Notes under the pieces: generated by a model
The model's input: only the letters and a program-made list of their open reading frames with translations
Told to the model about the DNA's origin: nothing
Database searches by the model: none
NCBI RefSeq assembly: GCF_008086205.1
Contig: NZ_VSKK01000002.1
Location: 62,001 to 126,000 of the forward strand
Direction of reading: 5' to 3'
From: Bizionia myxarmorum
GTDB lineage: Bacteria > Bacteroidota > Bacteroidia > Flavobacteriales > Flavobacteriaceae
DNA length: 64,000 bases
Shown: in pieces, positions 11,639 through 20,052 of the stretch
Position numbering within the stretch: the stretch's first letter is position 1
How the letters are laid out: the number at the start of each line of letters is the position of its first letter
Made by a program: the position numbers and the translations under genes

Positions 11639-13225
11639 TTAAAATTCAGATGTGTAATGAAATTTAATATTTGGATATTTTTGTTGCGTCATCTGCAAAG
11701 AGAACGGGGAATCTGCTAGAAACACCAATTGATCTTGCTTATCTTTAGCAATATAGCGTTGCTTTACGCGTAAAAACTCTTTGAATTCTTCACTTTTAAC
11801 ATCGTTAGCTTCCACCCAACATGCTTTATGAACATTTAAGTTTTCATAGGTGCATTTGGCCCCATATTCATGTTCTAAACGATATTGAATTACCTCATAT
11901 TGTAAAGCTCCAACCGTTCCAATTACTTTTCTGCCGTTGAGTTCCAATGTAAATAACTGGGCTACACCTTCGTCCATTAATTGATCAATACCTTTATAAA
12001 GCTGCTTGGATTTTAATGGGTCAGCATTGTTAATATACCTAAAATGCTCCGGACTAAAACTAGGAACACCTCTGTAATTTATATTTTCACCTTCTGTCAA
12101 AGTATCTCCAATTTTAAAATTTCCTGTATCATGCAAACCTACAATATCACCAGGATAAGAGATGTCTACAATTTCCTTCTTTTCAGCAAAAAAGGCATTC
12201 GGACTCGAAAATTTCATTTTCTTGTTATTTCTAACATGTAAATACGGTTTGTTACGCTCAAATATGCCCGAAACAATTTTAACAAAAGCCAGACGGTCAC
12301 GATGATTAGGATCCATGTTGGCATGGATTTTAAAAACAAAACCAGTAAAATTCTTTTCGTCCGGTTTTACAAGACGTTCTTCACTTTGCTTTGGTCTTGG
12401 TTTAGGCGCAATTTCTATAAAACAGTCTAATAATTCGCGAACGCCAAAATTATTTAAAGCAGAACCAAAAAATACAGGCTGTTGTTTCCCTTCTAAATAC
12501 GCATCTCTATCAAATTCAGGATAAATACCTTCAACCAATTCAATTTCTTCTCGAAGTGTTTTAGCCGCTTTTTCACCGATTAACTCATCAATTTTTTTCG
12601 ATTCTAAATCGGAAATCTCAACGGTTTCTTCAATGTTTTTTCTGCTGCTTCCGCTAAATAAATTGATGTTCTTCTCCCAGAGGTTATAAATTCCTTTAAA
12701 ATCGTAACCCATACCGATAGGGAAACTCATAGGAACCACAGTTAAACCTAATTTTTGTTCCACTTCATCCAGTAAATCGAATGCATCTTTACCTTCACGA
12801 TCCAGTTTATTAATGAACACAATCATCGGTATATTTCGCATTCTACAAACTTCAACTAATTTTTCAGTTTGCTCTTCCACACCTTTTGCAACGTCTACAA
12901 CAACAATAACGCTATCTACAGCGGTTAATGTTCTAAAAGTGTCTTCAGCAAAATCCTTGTGTCCAGGTGTATCTAAAATATTAATTTTAATACCTTCATA
13001 TTCAAAAGCCAAAACAGACGTTGCCACAGAAATACCACGCTGACGCTCTATTTCCATAAAATCACTGGTAGCACCTTTTTTGATTTTATTACTTTTTACG
13101 GCACCTGCTTCTTGAATAGCACCACCAAATAGTAATAATTTTTCGGTTAAAGTGGTTTTTCCGGCATCTGGATGCGCAATAATACCAAAAGTTCGTCTTC
13201 TATTTATTTCTGATGTAAAACTCAT
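11639..13225 (-). CDS. prfC: Peptide chain release factor 3
   Basis: 528 residues, equal to the family norm. GTPase motifs are in order: G1 AHPDAGKTT, G2 region ERQRGISV, G3 DTPGHKDF, G4 NKLDRE. RF3 recycles RF1/RF2 after termination. The start is fixed at the ATG for MSFTSEINRR because AAAGGAG lies 5 nt upstream, an unusually good Shine-Dalgarno for this genome; a longer frame begins 8 codons earlier. A -7 box (TATCTTTG) sits at 13247-13254. Confidence 0.97.
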   Translation of the reverse strand: MSFTSEINRRRTFGIIAHPDAGKTTLTEKLLLFGGAIQEAGAVKSNKIKKGATSDFMEIERQRGISVATSVLAFEYEGIKINILDTPGHKDFAEDTFRTLTAVDSVIVVVDVAKGVEEQTEKLVEVCRMRNIPMIVFINKLDREGKDAFDLLDEVEQKLGLTVVPMSFPIGMGYDFKGIYNLWEKNINLFSGSSRKNIEETVEISDLESKKIDELIGEKAAKTLREEIELVEGIYPEFDRDAYLEGKQQPVFFGSALNNFGVRELLDCFIEIAPKPRPKQSEERLVKPDEKNFTGFVFKIHANMDPNHRDRLAFVKIVSGIFERNKPYLHVRNNKKMKFSSPNAFFAEKKEIVDISYPGDIVGLHDTGNFKIGDTLTEGENINYRGVPSFSPEHFRYINNADPLKSKQLYKGIDQLMDEGVAQLFTLELNGRKVIGTVGALQYEVIQYRLEHEYGAKCTYENLNVHKACWVEANDVKSEEFKEFLRVKQRYIAKDKQDQLVFLADSPFSLQMTQQKYPNIKFHYTSEF

Positions 13226-13246
13226 ATTCTCCTTTAAAATGGGTAG

Positions 13247-13254
13247 CAAAGATA
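13247..13254 (-). promoter_or_regulatory. Bacteroidota -7 box upstream of prfC
   Basis: Read on the minus strand the site is TATCTTTG, matching TAnnTTTG, 21 nt before the prfC start. No convincing -33 TTG is seen at the usual spacing. Confidence 0.45.
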
Positions 13255-13350
13255 CATTTTATCTACACGAAAAATGTTATGTCTTTGGTGCTTTTTAATT
13301 TTGTGATAAGTTTGTCGTATTTTTACTGTTTTGATTGGTATTTTAGCGCT

Positions 13351-13878
13351 ATGATTGAAGAACAAGTTATTTTAGTAAACGAAAACGATGAGCGAATTGG
13401 CCTAATGGCTAAAATGGAAGCGCATGAAAAAGCGCAGTTACATCGTGCATTTTCTGTATTTGTTTTTAACCAGAAAAATGAGTTGATGTTGCAGCAACGT
13501 GCCCTTCATAAATATCACACACCTGGTTTATGGACCAATACATGTTGTAGTCATCAACGTGATGGTGAAACTAATATTCAGGCTGGAAAACGCAGGTTGC
13601 AGGAGGAAATGGGATTTGTTACCGAATTAAAGGAAACCATTTCGTTTATATATAAGGCGCCGTTTGATAATGGTTTAACCGAACATGAATTTGATCATGT
13701 TATGGTTGGACATTATGATGACGTTCCAGATATTAATCCGGAGGAAGTTGCAAATTGGAAGTGGATGTCATTAGAAGCCGTTAAAACTGATATAAAAACA
13801 CAACCAGACTTGTATACTGCATGGTTTAAGATTATTTTCGAAAAATTCTATGAACATATTAATATTACTGAAGCATGA
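13351..13878 (+). CDS. idi: Isopentenyl-diphosphate delta-isomerase, type 1
   Basis: 175 residues from ATG 13351 (MIEEQVILVNEND); an upstream in-frame ATG at 13279 would add a hydrophobic stretch foreign to the family. Nudix-fold enzyme interconverting isopentenyl and dimethylallyl diphosphate for isoprenoids. The catalytic Cys is in WTNTCCSHQ (residues 65-66) and the Nudix-like helix carries RRLQEEMGF. The stop overlaps the start of the next gene by 4 bp, indicating translational coupling. Confidence 0.96.
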   Translation: MIEEQVILVNENDERIGLMAKMEAHEKAQLHRAFSVFVFNQKNELMLQQRALHKYHTPGLWTNTCCSHQRDGETNIQAGKRRLQEEMGFVTELKETISFIYKAPFDNGLTEHEFDHVMVGHYDDVPDINPEEVANWKWMSLEAVKTDIKTQPDLYTAWFKIIFEKFYEHINITEA

Positions 13879-14285
13879 AAGTTACCGTAAGTAGAAAAGC
13901 GCATTTTAATGCAGCTCATCGCTTGTACCGAAAAGATTGGTCTGATGAAAAAAATGATGCTGTTTTTGGAAAATGTAATAACCCCAATTTTCATGGACAT
14001 AACTATGATTTAATTGTAAGCGTTACGGGAGAAATTGATCCTGAAACAGGTTATGTTATGGACGTAAAAGTTTTAAAAGACTTAATTAAATTAGAAGTTG
14101 AAGACGCTTTCGATCATAAAAACTTAAATGTTGATGTACCTGAATTTCAAGACTTAAATCCAACAGCAGAAAATATTGTGGTGGTTATTTTCAATAAATT
14201 ACGATCTCATTTATCAGAAAAACTGGAAATGGAAGTTACTTTATATGAAACACCGCGTAATTTTGTAACCTATTCGGGACAGTAA
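13875..14285 (+). CDS. 6-pyruvoyl-tetrahydropterin / 6-carboxytetrahydropterin synthase family
   Basis: 136 residues. Zinc ligands are visible as AHFNAAH near the start and FHGHNY at about residue 42, with the catalytic Cys in GKCNNP just before. The product could be QueD (queuosine pathway) or PTPS; the sequence read by eye does not decide this. It overlaps idi by 4 bp and lies 3 bp before manA, so the three are likely one transcript. Confidence 0.9.
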   Translation: MKVTVSRKAHFNAAHRLYRKDWSDEKNDAVFGKCNNPNFHGHNYDLIVSVTGEIDPETGYVMDVKVLKDLIKLEVEDAFDHKNLNVDVPEFQDLNPTAENIVVVIFNKLRSHLSEKLEMEVTLYETPRNFVTYSGQ

Positions 14286-14288
14286 TTT

Positions 14289-15260
14289 ATGAAAAAAACG
14301 CTTTATCCTATAAAGTTCACACCCATTTTAAAGGCTAAAATTTGGGGAGGCGAGAAATTAAAAAATCTGCTCCGCAAACAATCGTCTGCATCAAATATTG
14401 GTGAAAGTTGGGAAATTAGCGATGTTGAAGGTGATACTTCTATTGTTGCTAATGGTGATTTAAAGGGACAATCATTAAAGCAATTATTAAACACCTATAA
14501 ATCTGATTTAATTGGATACAAGAACTATGAAAAATTTGGAAACACATTTCCTTTGCTTATTAAGTTTATAGATGCCAAAGAAGATTTATCCATCCAATTG
14601 CATCCTAATGATGCCCTTGCAGCTAAACGCCATAATACTTTTGGGAAAACGGAAATGTGGTATGTCATGCAGGCGGATCCAAATAGCAAATTGATAGTTG
14701 GCTTTAATCAGAAGATGAATTCAGAAACGTATTTAAAACATTTGAATGCTAAAACACTAACTGAAATTCTTAATTTTGATACCGTTAAAACGGGAGACGG
14801 TTATTTTATTGATGTGGGTCGTGTTCATGCTATTGGAGCAGGAGTTTTGTTAGCGGAAATTCAGCAAACAAGTGATATAACCTATCGGGTTTATGATTGG
14901 GATCGGGTAGATGAAACTGGAAATAAACGTGAGCTTCATAATGATTTAGCTATAGATGCTTTTAATTTTAATATGCCAGATGATTTCCGCCTGGATTATA
15001 CTAAAACGGAAAACACAGCGAATACCATGATAAGTTGTCGTTATTTCACTACTAATTATTTGAAAATTACCAAGGCTATTACAAAAACGAATACGCATGA
15101 TTCTTTCCTTATTTATATGTGTGTTGATGGTGAAATAACCATTACAGCAAATGGATTAAGTAGCAAATTACAATCTGGCGAAACCGTATTAATTCCAGCG
15201 GCTTTAAAGACCGTTGAATTACAGTCAGATAATGCCACGTTGCTAGAAGTTTACGTGTAA
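14289..15260 (+). CDS. manA: Mannose-6-phosphate isomerase, class I
   Basis: 323 residues, the short bacterial form. It interconverts fructose-6-P and mannose-6-P for nucleotide-sugar supply. Zinc-site elements are present: QLHPND, GKTEMWYVM, and VGRVHAIGAGVLLAEIQQ followed by SDITYRVYDWDR. The C-terminal cupin half ends in a short sheet. It is the last gene of the idi-PTPS-manA cluster. Confidence 0.95.
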   Translation: MKKTLYPIKFTPILKAKIWGGEKLKNLLRKQSSASNIGESWEISDVEGDTSIVANGDLKGQSLKQLLNTYKSDLIGYKNYEKFGNTFPLLIKFIDAKEDLSIQLHPNDALAAKRHNTFGKTEMWYVMQADPNSKLIVGFNQKMNSETYLKHLNAKTLTEILNFDTVKTGDGYFIDVGRVHAIGAGVLLAEIQQTSDITYRVYDWDRVDETGNKRELHNDLAIDAFNFNMPDDFRLDYTKTENTANTMISCRYFTTNYLKITKAITKTNTHDSFLIYMCVDGEITITANGLSSKLQSGETVLIPAALKTVELQSDNATLLEVYV

Positions 15261-15324
15261 AAAAATAAATGTTTCTTTCTATTTATTGAAAGAATCTAAA
15301 TGTCGGGAATACAATTAAATTACT

Positions 15325-15332
15325 TACTTTTG
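15325..15332 (+). promoter_or_regulatory. -7 box upstream of the small gene at 15355
   Basis: TACTTTTG matches TAnnTTTG, 22 bp before the start codon. No clear -33 element at 19-21 nt. Confidence 0.4.
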
Positions 15333-15354
15333 TAAAAATTTTAAAATTGACATT

Positions 15355-15624
15355 ATGGCAAATAAGAGAGACCTAAAGAAAGACATTAATTATGTATTAG
15401 GTGATATTATTGAAGCAGTTTATGTTTGGGAGTATACAAACACAAGCAAGGATACTAAAAAGAGTGAAGCAATTATTGACGAGGCAATTACAACGTTTGA
15501 TGGCCTTATTGCTAAAGTAAACGATAGAAGTGTGGAAGACAAAAAAGCACACTTTAAAGCAATTAACACCGAACTTGAAGAAAAAGGTCGTGCGTTAGTT
15601 GAAAAAATTAATAAACTAGGATAA
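15355..15624 (+). CDS. Conserved small protein of unknown function
   Basis: 89 residues, charged and predicted mostly helical: MANKRDLKKDINYVLGDIIEAVYVWEY at the start, then EAIIDEAITTFDGLIAKV. No signal peptide or membrane segment. It resembles small hypothetical proteins seen in Flavobacteriia, but I cannot assign a function. It has its own -7 box and precedes the tRNA-Thr gene. Confidence 0.8.
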   Translation: MANKRDLKKDINYVLGDIIEAVYVWEYTNTSKDTKKSEAIIDEAITTFDGLIAKVNDRSVEDKKAHFKAINTELEEKGRALVEKINKLG

Positions 15625-15642
15625 AAAAATAACAAATTATAG

Positions 15643-15672
15643 TTGCATATATGATTTTCACGGTTATATTTG
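15643..15672 (+). promoter_or_regulatory. Promoter of tRNA-Thr
   Basis: A -33 TTG (15643-15645), 19-nt spacer and -7 box TATATTTG (15665-15672) match the primary-sigma promoter of Bacteroidota, TTG-N19/21-TAnnTTTG. The tRNA begins 12 nt downstream. Confidence 0.8.
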
Positions 15673-15683
15673 CAGCTTGTTTT

Positions 15684-15757
15684 GCCGATGTAGCTCAGCT
15701 GGCTAGAGCAGCTGATTTGTAATCAGCAGGTCGTGGGTTCGAGTCCCTCTATCGGCT
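15684..15757 (+). tRNA. tRNA-Thr (anticodon TGT)
   Basis: A 74-nt cloverleaf without encoded CCA. Acceptor stem GCCGATG / TATCGGC with a terminal G.U pair, D arm GCTCAGCTGGCTAGAGC, anticodon stem GCTGA / TCAGC with loop TTTGTAA (anticodon TGT), and T arm GTGGGTTCGAGTCCCTC. The 3' end is repeated at 15854 downstream. Confidence 0.97.
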
Positions 15758-15765
15758 CTTAAGTT

Positions 15766-15806
15766 TAAACTCCAATACTAGAAATAGGTTGGAGTTTTTT
15801 ATTTTT
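15766..15806 (+). terminator. Intrinsic terminator after tRNA-Thr
   Basis: Stem AACTCCAA / TTGGAGTT (15768-15775 with 15789-15796), followed by TTTTATTTTT. It is part of the segment copied downstream. Confidence 0.88.
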
Positions 15807-15853
15807 ATAAGATTTTTTTGGGAGGAGAAGCCTGTCTTGAGCGCAGCCGAAAG

Positions 15854-15922
15854 GAGTCCCTCTATCGGCTCTTATATTTAGATTCCAATACTAGAAATAG
15901 TTTGGATTTTTTATACTTATAA
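15854..15922 (+). repeat. Partial duplicate of tRNA-Thr 3' end plus terminator
   Basis: This 69-bp segment repeats 15741-15810: it begins with GAGTCCCTCTATCGGCTCTT, identical to the last tRNA bases, and continues with a diverged copy of the terminator (stem now only about TCCAA / TTGGA). The copies lie 113 bp apart. The 43 bp between them contain CTTGAGCGCAGCCGAAAG, resembling dispersed short repeats of flavobacteria. It may be a scar of integration at the tRNA 3' end or a slippage duplication. Confidence 0.85.
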
Positions 15923-15948
15923 AAAGTTCAATTCAACATTCTTTATTT

Positions 15949-15979
15949 AGACTTCAAAGGTTTTTAACCTGTGAGGTCT
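15949..15979. repeat. REP-like short palindrome
   Basis: A 31-bp imperfect palindrome: AGACTTCAAAGGTT / AACCTGTGAGGTCT around TTT. It resembles the extragenic palindrome AGACCTCACAGG... that I recall as frequent in flavobacterial genomes. Confidence 0.6.
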
Positions 15980-16042
15980 ATTGTAAAATAGAATCACTGT
16001 TGAAAGTCGATGATTTAATATATTTAAAATAGTTGCTTGGAA

Positions 16043-16684
16043 TTATATTCCCAAATTCCATCCAATCATTAATTTAATCATATTTGATTTTAAAGCATCA
16101 TTATAGTATTCAGAATCACCTCGAGTATCTATCAAACCTAAATCATCTCGGATTTCAATAGTTAACTCATGTTTATTGGTGAGCGAAATATTTGTTCCAA
16201 GACCAAATGAAACACCTGTGTCAATTTTATTGCTTTCAAGTGCTGGTCTGTTGCCATATTGTAAATATTCAGAATCTGTTTTATCACTTAAAACAAAGTT
16301 TATAAATGGACCAGCATTTACGAAAAAATTAGAATTCCAGAATTCGTATTTAAGTAAAACAGGAATATTTAAAAGTGCAATTTCGCGATTAAAATCCTGT
16401 TTGCCGCTTTCTATTCCGCCATAATAGCTAAAAAACGTTATTCTGTATTCTTGAATTTTTTTTTCATAATTAATATTTGTCTTTAGTGAAAACTTTTCAT
16501 TTAAATAATAATCAAATGAAGCGCCTATTAGGAAGCCGGCTTTAAAGTTGTGGTATTTAGCATTCTCATAACCTCGAACATCAGGATAATTAATACCAGC
16601 ATGTAAGCCAATTTTAAAATTTGATTGCGCTTGACTTGTAAAAGAGCCAATTATAATAAAAAGGAGTAGTAATTTTTTTTTCAT
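16043..16684 (-). CDS. Outer-membrane beta-barrel protein (porin/PorT-like)
   Basis: 213 residues. The signal peptide is MKKKLLLLFIIIGSFTSQAQ, cleaved before SNFKIG. The rest alternates short amphipathic strands (KIGLHAGINYP, FKAGFLIGASFDYYL, FSLKTNINYEKK), typical of 8-stranded barrels, and ends in KLMIGWNLGI. It lies 15 bp downstream of another barrel gene on the same strand, so the two probably form an operon. The ligand is unknown. Confidence 0.8.
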   Translation of the reverse strand: MKKKLLLLFIIIGSFTSQAQSNFKIGLHAGINYPDVRGYENAKYHNFKAGFLIGASFDYYLNEKFSLKTNINYEKKIQEYRITFFSYYGGIESGKQDFNREIALLNIPVLLKYEFWNSNFFVNAGPFINFVLSDKTDSEYLQYGNRPALESNKIDTGVSFGLGTNISLTNKHELTIEIRDDLGLIDTRGDSEYYNDALKSNMIKLMIGWNLGI

Positions 16685-16699
16685 AAAATATGAGTTTAA

Positions 16700-17269
16700 T
16701 TAAATAGGAAATGAAAAACCAAGTGCTGCTGCTGCTGCATATTGGTCAATGGTTGGATGGTAATAAAAGGTGATTTCAATTTCAAAATTATGGTTTCTAC
16801 CAATTGCTAATCCATAAGTGACTGGAATATGCATGATAAAACCGTCTTTTTCTATGTTTGTGAGAGTAGTTATCGTTTTAAAAGAGCCAAGAGAAACACC
16901 AATACCTGTTTCCAAATAGGGAGCTACCCAAGGAATTGGTATGGCAAGGCGTATTTTTCCGCCAAGTAAGAAAGCGTTTGTAGAAACTTTGTAGTCGTAT
17001 TGCTCTAATGTCACATCGTTATTGGTAGAAGAAGCTAACATTAATCCTGCATAAGGTCTTATACCAAACCATCTGGTAATACCAAAAACATATTCTCCTT
17101 GTGTGTAAAATCCGACACTGGAAACATCAACTTCATCAAATGGAATACTAACACCTAAACCTATGGAAGCCTTAAAATGATGCCCTTTATTAGGTTGTGC
17201 TTTTGCTAGATGAGAAGTGAAAATCATAATAAATAAAACACTAAATAAAAAGAATGATTTGGGGATCAT
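16700..17269 (-). CDS. Outer-membrane beta-barrel protein
   Basis: 189 residues with a signal peptide ending near HLAKAQ. It has alternating glycine/aromatic strands (FKASIGLGVSIPF, GFYTQGEYVFGITRWFGIRPYAGLML) and a C-terminal ALGFSFPI, close to the barrel-assembly signal (terminal hydrophobic strand). Immediately upstream of the barrel gene 16043-16684. No function can be assigned. Confidence 0.75.
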   Translation of the reverse strand: MIPKSFFLFSVLFIMIFTSHLAKAQPNKGHHFKASIGLGVSIPFDEVDVSSVGFYTQGEYVFGITRWFGIRPYAGLMLASSTNNDVTLEQYDYKVSTNAFLLGGKIRLAIPIPWVAPYLETGIGVSLGSFKTITTLTNIEKDGFIMHIPVTYGLAIGRNHNFEIEITFYYHPTIDQYAAAAALGFSFPI

Positions 17270-17339
17270 AAGTTTTAAAACAGTTAAAGGTGTCTAATAA
17301 TTTATTAATATGGGTATTAATCTAAAGATGCGAAAGAAC

Positions 17340-18035
17340 TTAATTCCCCTTCCTGTCTTTAATAAAAGCATCCAATTCCTTACCATATTTAGAAGCCTTT
17401 ATTTCTGGTGTTAATGAATTATTGATAGTATCCAACCATTTCGTTTGGGCATCATAAATTTCTGTTAAGGCAACGTATGGAGCAACATCACTATCTTTAT
17501 TTTGAATAGCGAAATTTACCGTGTATAAATATTTACTTTTTAAAAGACTTTCATAAGCCTTGGTATTGGCAGCAAGAAGCGATGAGTCTTTTATCATTTT
17601 AGCATCTAATTCTGCTTTAATCAACTCTAAATTTTTATCGTTATAACGATCCATCATTTTCAAGTATTGTTCAAAAACAACTTGCTGCTTAGAGCCTTTA
17701 ATTTCTGGATTTAGCGAAAATTCTTTTAAAGTGGTATTAATTACAGTCACACCTTTATCAGCAAAAAATGGAATTTTGCCATATGCATCCGAATTATTTT
17801 TATTTAAATGAAGAAAGAAAACTTCAGGAGATTCTAAAATAGCGTGAAGTTCAAAATTAGAATCGCCATTTATAATTAAAGAATCCACAGAAATTAAAAC
17901 AGAATCTTGGATTTTTTGTAAGTATAACGTGCCTTTTTTTAAATCTTTAATTGTGCCTTTAACTGTTAAGTCATGTTGCTCTTTACCGCATGAAAAAAGG
18001 AGTAAAAGACTTAATAATAGAAATGATTTCTTCAT
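17340..18035 (-). CDS. DUF4369 domain-containing lipoprotein
   Basis: 231 residues; lipobox LLFSC at residues 12-16. The N-terminal DUF4369 domain is seen as LTVKGTIKDLKKGTLYLQKI...VDSLIINGDSNFEL, followed by a helical region. In longer relatives this domain precedes a thioredoxin domain (AhpC/TSA type); here no CxxC is visible and the protein ends early, so it is a DUF4369-only form. Confidence 0.8.
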   Translation of the reverse strand: MKKSFLLLSLLLLFSCGKEQHDLTVKGTIKDLKKGTLYLQKIQDSVLISVDSLIINGDSNFELHAILESPEVFFLHLNKNNSDAYGKIPFFADKGVTVINTTLKEFSLNPEIKGSKQQVVFEQYLKMMDRYNDKNLELIKAELDAKMIKDSSLLAANTKAYESLLKSKYLYTVNFAIQNKDSDVAPYVALTEIYDAQTKWLDTINNSLTPEIKASKYGKELDAFIKDRKGN

Positions 18036-18086
18036 TGTTTTTCTTGAATTTTAGGGCGTAAATATCTTATAATTATTGGTTAAATA

Positions 18087-19394
18087 CTAACCGACTGCGG
18101 CTAATCGCATTAATATTGTACAGCCAATGGCAGCAATAGTTCCAATAGCATATCCAAATACCGCTAGAAGCACGCCAACCGTTGCTAATGATGGGTGAAA
18201 AGCTGCTGCAACAATAGGAGCAGAGGCTGCACCACCAACGTTAGCTTGACTTCCTACCGCCAAAAAGAAGTAAGGTGCTCTAATAATTTTGGCCACTATT
18301 ATAAGTAAAACAGCATGAATGGTCATCCAAACTAATCCGACAGCAATTAGTCCTGGGTTATCAAAAATGGCAGCCAAATCTATTTTCATTCCAATTGAAG
18401 CGACTAAAATGTATATAAATACCGAACCATATTTACTGGCGCCGGCACCTTCGTAGTTTTTTGCTTTAGTAAATGATAGTAGAATAGCAATTAATGTCGC
18501 AATGCTAATCATCCAGAAGAATTGAGAATCCAGAAATGTAAAAGTATTTCTTAAGGTTGGCGATTCAATACCGCTCACTACATCACTAAAAAATGGCGCT
18601 AAAATATTGGCGCCAATATGCGAAACGCTGACGGTTCCGAACGCAATGGCTATGATAATCATAATATCTGTGAGCGATGGATTGCGTTTAACGCTTTGTT
18701 CAAATGAAGATACTTTCTCTTTTAATGCTTCAATAGCGGAATTATCTGCACGTAACCATTTATCAATGGCTTTAGAACGGCCAATTCCTATTAAAATAAT
18801 AGCCATCCAAATATTGGCAACCACAATATCCACAAATACCATTTTCCCGTATTCAGACTGATTATATCCATAAATTTCCAACATGGCCGTTTGGTTAGCG
18901 CCACCGCCAATCCAACTGCCTGCTAATGTTGAAAGTCCGCGCCAAACAGCGTCCGGACCAAAACCACCAACAGTTTCTGGCGATACTATGGAAATAAGAA
19001 TAATAGCAATAGGTCCACCAATTACAATTCCTAATGTACCCGTTAAGAACATCACCAAGGCTTTCCACCCCAAATTAAAAACGGCTTTTAAATCGATACT
19101 TAAGGTCATTAAAACCAAGGCTGCAGGAAGTAAATATCTACTCGCCATAAAATATAAACTGGTACTTTCTTTGGTTATTTCGCCAGCTTCGTTTACGGTT
19201 TCCCATTCAGGAGCAATAAGTCCAGCTGTTGTTAAAACGGCTGGTAACATATAAGCCATAAATAAACCAGGAACTATTTTATAGAATTTAGGCCAGAAAC
19301 CTGTTTTTAAGGATTCCGTATAAAAAATGAATCCGAGAGTAAGCATGAGTAATCCAAAGACAATCGTGTCACTGGTAAAAATAGGTTCTTGCAT
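18087..19394 (-). CDS. DUF819 family integral membrane protein (YjcL-like)
   Basis: 435 residues with about ten hydrophobic segments. Family features include GLSTLAGSWIGGGANQTAML around residue 155-175 and SQANVGGAASAPIVAAAFHP near 375-395, glycine-rich repeats in two halves typical of transporters with inverted repeats. The substrate is unknown. It is a single gene, in the same direction as its neighbours. Confidence 0.88.
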   Translation of the reverse strand: MQEPIFTSDTIVFGLLMLTLGFIFYTESLKTGFWPKFYKIVPGLFMAYMLPAVLTTAGLIAPEWETVNEAGEITKESTSLYFMASRYLLPAALVLMTLSIDLKAVFNLGWKALVMFLTGTLGIVIGGPIAIILISIVSPETVGGFGPDAVWRGLSTLAGSWIGGGANQTAMLEIYGYNQSEYGKMVFVDIVVANIWMAIILIGIGRSKAIDKWLRADNSAIEALKEKVSSFEQSVKRNPSLTDIMIIIAIAFGTVSVSHIGANILAPFFSDVVSGIESPTLRNTFTFLDSQFFWMISIATLIAILLSFTKAKNYEGAGASKYGSVFIYILVASIGMKIDLAAIFDNPGLIAVGLVWMTIHAVLLIIVAKIIRAPYFFLAVGSQANVGGAASAPIVAAAFHPSLATVGVLLAVFGYAIGTIAAIGCTILMRLAAVG

Positions 19395-19437
19395 GGTTGG
19401 TTATTTTGAGCGTGCAAAATACCAAAATAAACGGTTT

Positions 19438-19464
19438 AAAAAAAGCGACTCTAGGAGTCGCTTT
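19438..19464 (-). terminator. Terminator overlapping the 3' end of the RHH gene
   Basis: On the minus strand AAAGCGACTC / GAGTCGCTTT pairs around CTA and runs into seven T. The stop codon TAG of the regulator lies in the loop, and its last codons (ESDS) form the left arm. Confidence 0.88.
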
Positions 19465-19636
19465 CAGATGTTGAATTCTTTTTAGATTTTGGTAAACGGT
19501 TATGGTCTTTAAGGTATTGCATTAGCATCCACTCAATTTGGCCATTAGTGCTCCGGAACTCATCTGAAGCCCATTTTTCAACGGCTTTGAGCATCTCTTC
19601 ATTCATTCGTAATGCAAAGGCTTTTTTCTTGGACAT
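19451..19636 (-). CDS. Ribbon-helix-helix (Arc-type) DNA-binding protein
   Basis: 61 residues. Beta strand KAFALRM, helix A NEEMLKAVEKWASDEFRS and helix B TNGQIEWMLMQYLKDHNR are the RHH/Arc fold, followed by a basic tail. It binds DNA as a dimer. It is the last gene of the minus-strand SPFH cluster, separated from DUF4177 by a broken frame. A palindrome over the SPFH promoter (21379-21401) is a candidate operator (inference). Its stop codon is inside the terminator loop. Confidence 0.88.
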   Translation of the reverse strand: MSKKKAFALRMNEEMLKAVEKWASDEFRSTNGQIEWMLMQYLKDHNRLPKSKKNSTSESDS

Positions 19637-19637
19637 G

Positions 19638-19893
19638 CTACTGTTTTATATAGGTTTCAAGGGTATTAATTAATATTTCAGATAATGGGAAATCTGTTTT
19701 TTTATAAGATATTTGATTATCTTCATCTTTATCCTCATTTAAAATTAGAATCGGGATTTAAACCTTTTTTATTTCTTCGGAAGGATTAAAAATCACATTT
19801 TTCAGCATAATTTCTTCAGAAGTATTAGTTATTAGCGCCAGAATAAACTGTCCAGAACAAATAAAAAGAAGTAAAAGACTAATTTTTTCTACA
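19638..19893 (-). pseudogene. Interrupted reading frame between DUF4177 and the RHH gene
   Basis: The frame reads KISLLLLFICSGQFILA...EEIKKV, then TAA (19758-19760), then IPILILNEDKDEDNQ...LINTLETYIKQ and a stop 1 bp before the RHH start. The first part looks like a signal peptide or membrane anchor, the second like a soluble tail. No ATG start is seen at its 5' end. It is probably the remnant of a secreted protein gene of this operon. I do not recognise the family. Confidence 0.5.
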
Positions 19894-20052
19894 CTATCTG
19901 TTTTTATCGCGCTCTAATATAATACTGGTATACTGCTCATTTGTGTGCTTTAAGGTCCAACCTTCACGTCCATATTGGTTTAATAATTCTTCAAAATTTT
20001 GTAACCGATTTCTAAAACCGAGTTTAGGTTGTATAACTTTATATTCCTTCAT
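19894..20052 (-). CDS. DUF4177 domain-containing protein
   Basis: 52 residues from the ATG at 20052; a longer frame starting at 20094 overlaps the upstream gene further. The pattern MKEYKVIQPKLG...NFEELLNQYGREGWTLKHTN...SIILER matches DUF4177. Function unknown. It overlaps the end of the 2-TM gene by 14 bp, so translation is probably coupled. Confidence 0.75.
   Translation of the reverse strand: MKEYKVIQPKLGFRNRLQNFEELLNQYGREGWTLKHTNEQYTSIILERDKNR

Noticed and set aside
13279-13350. N-terminal extension of idi
   Set aside because: The upstream ATG adds 24 hydrophobic residues that are not part of the isomerase family and no promoter would precede it at a sensible distance.
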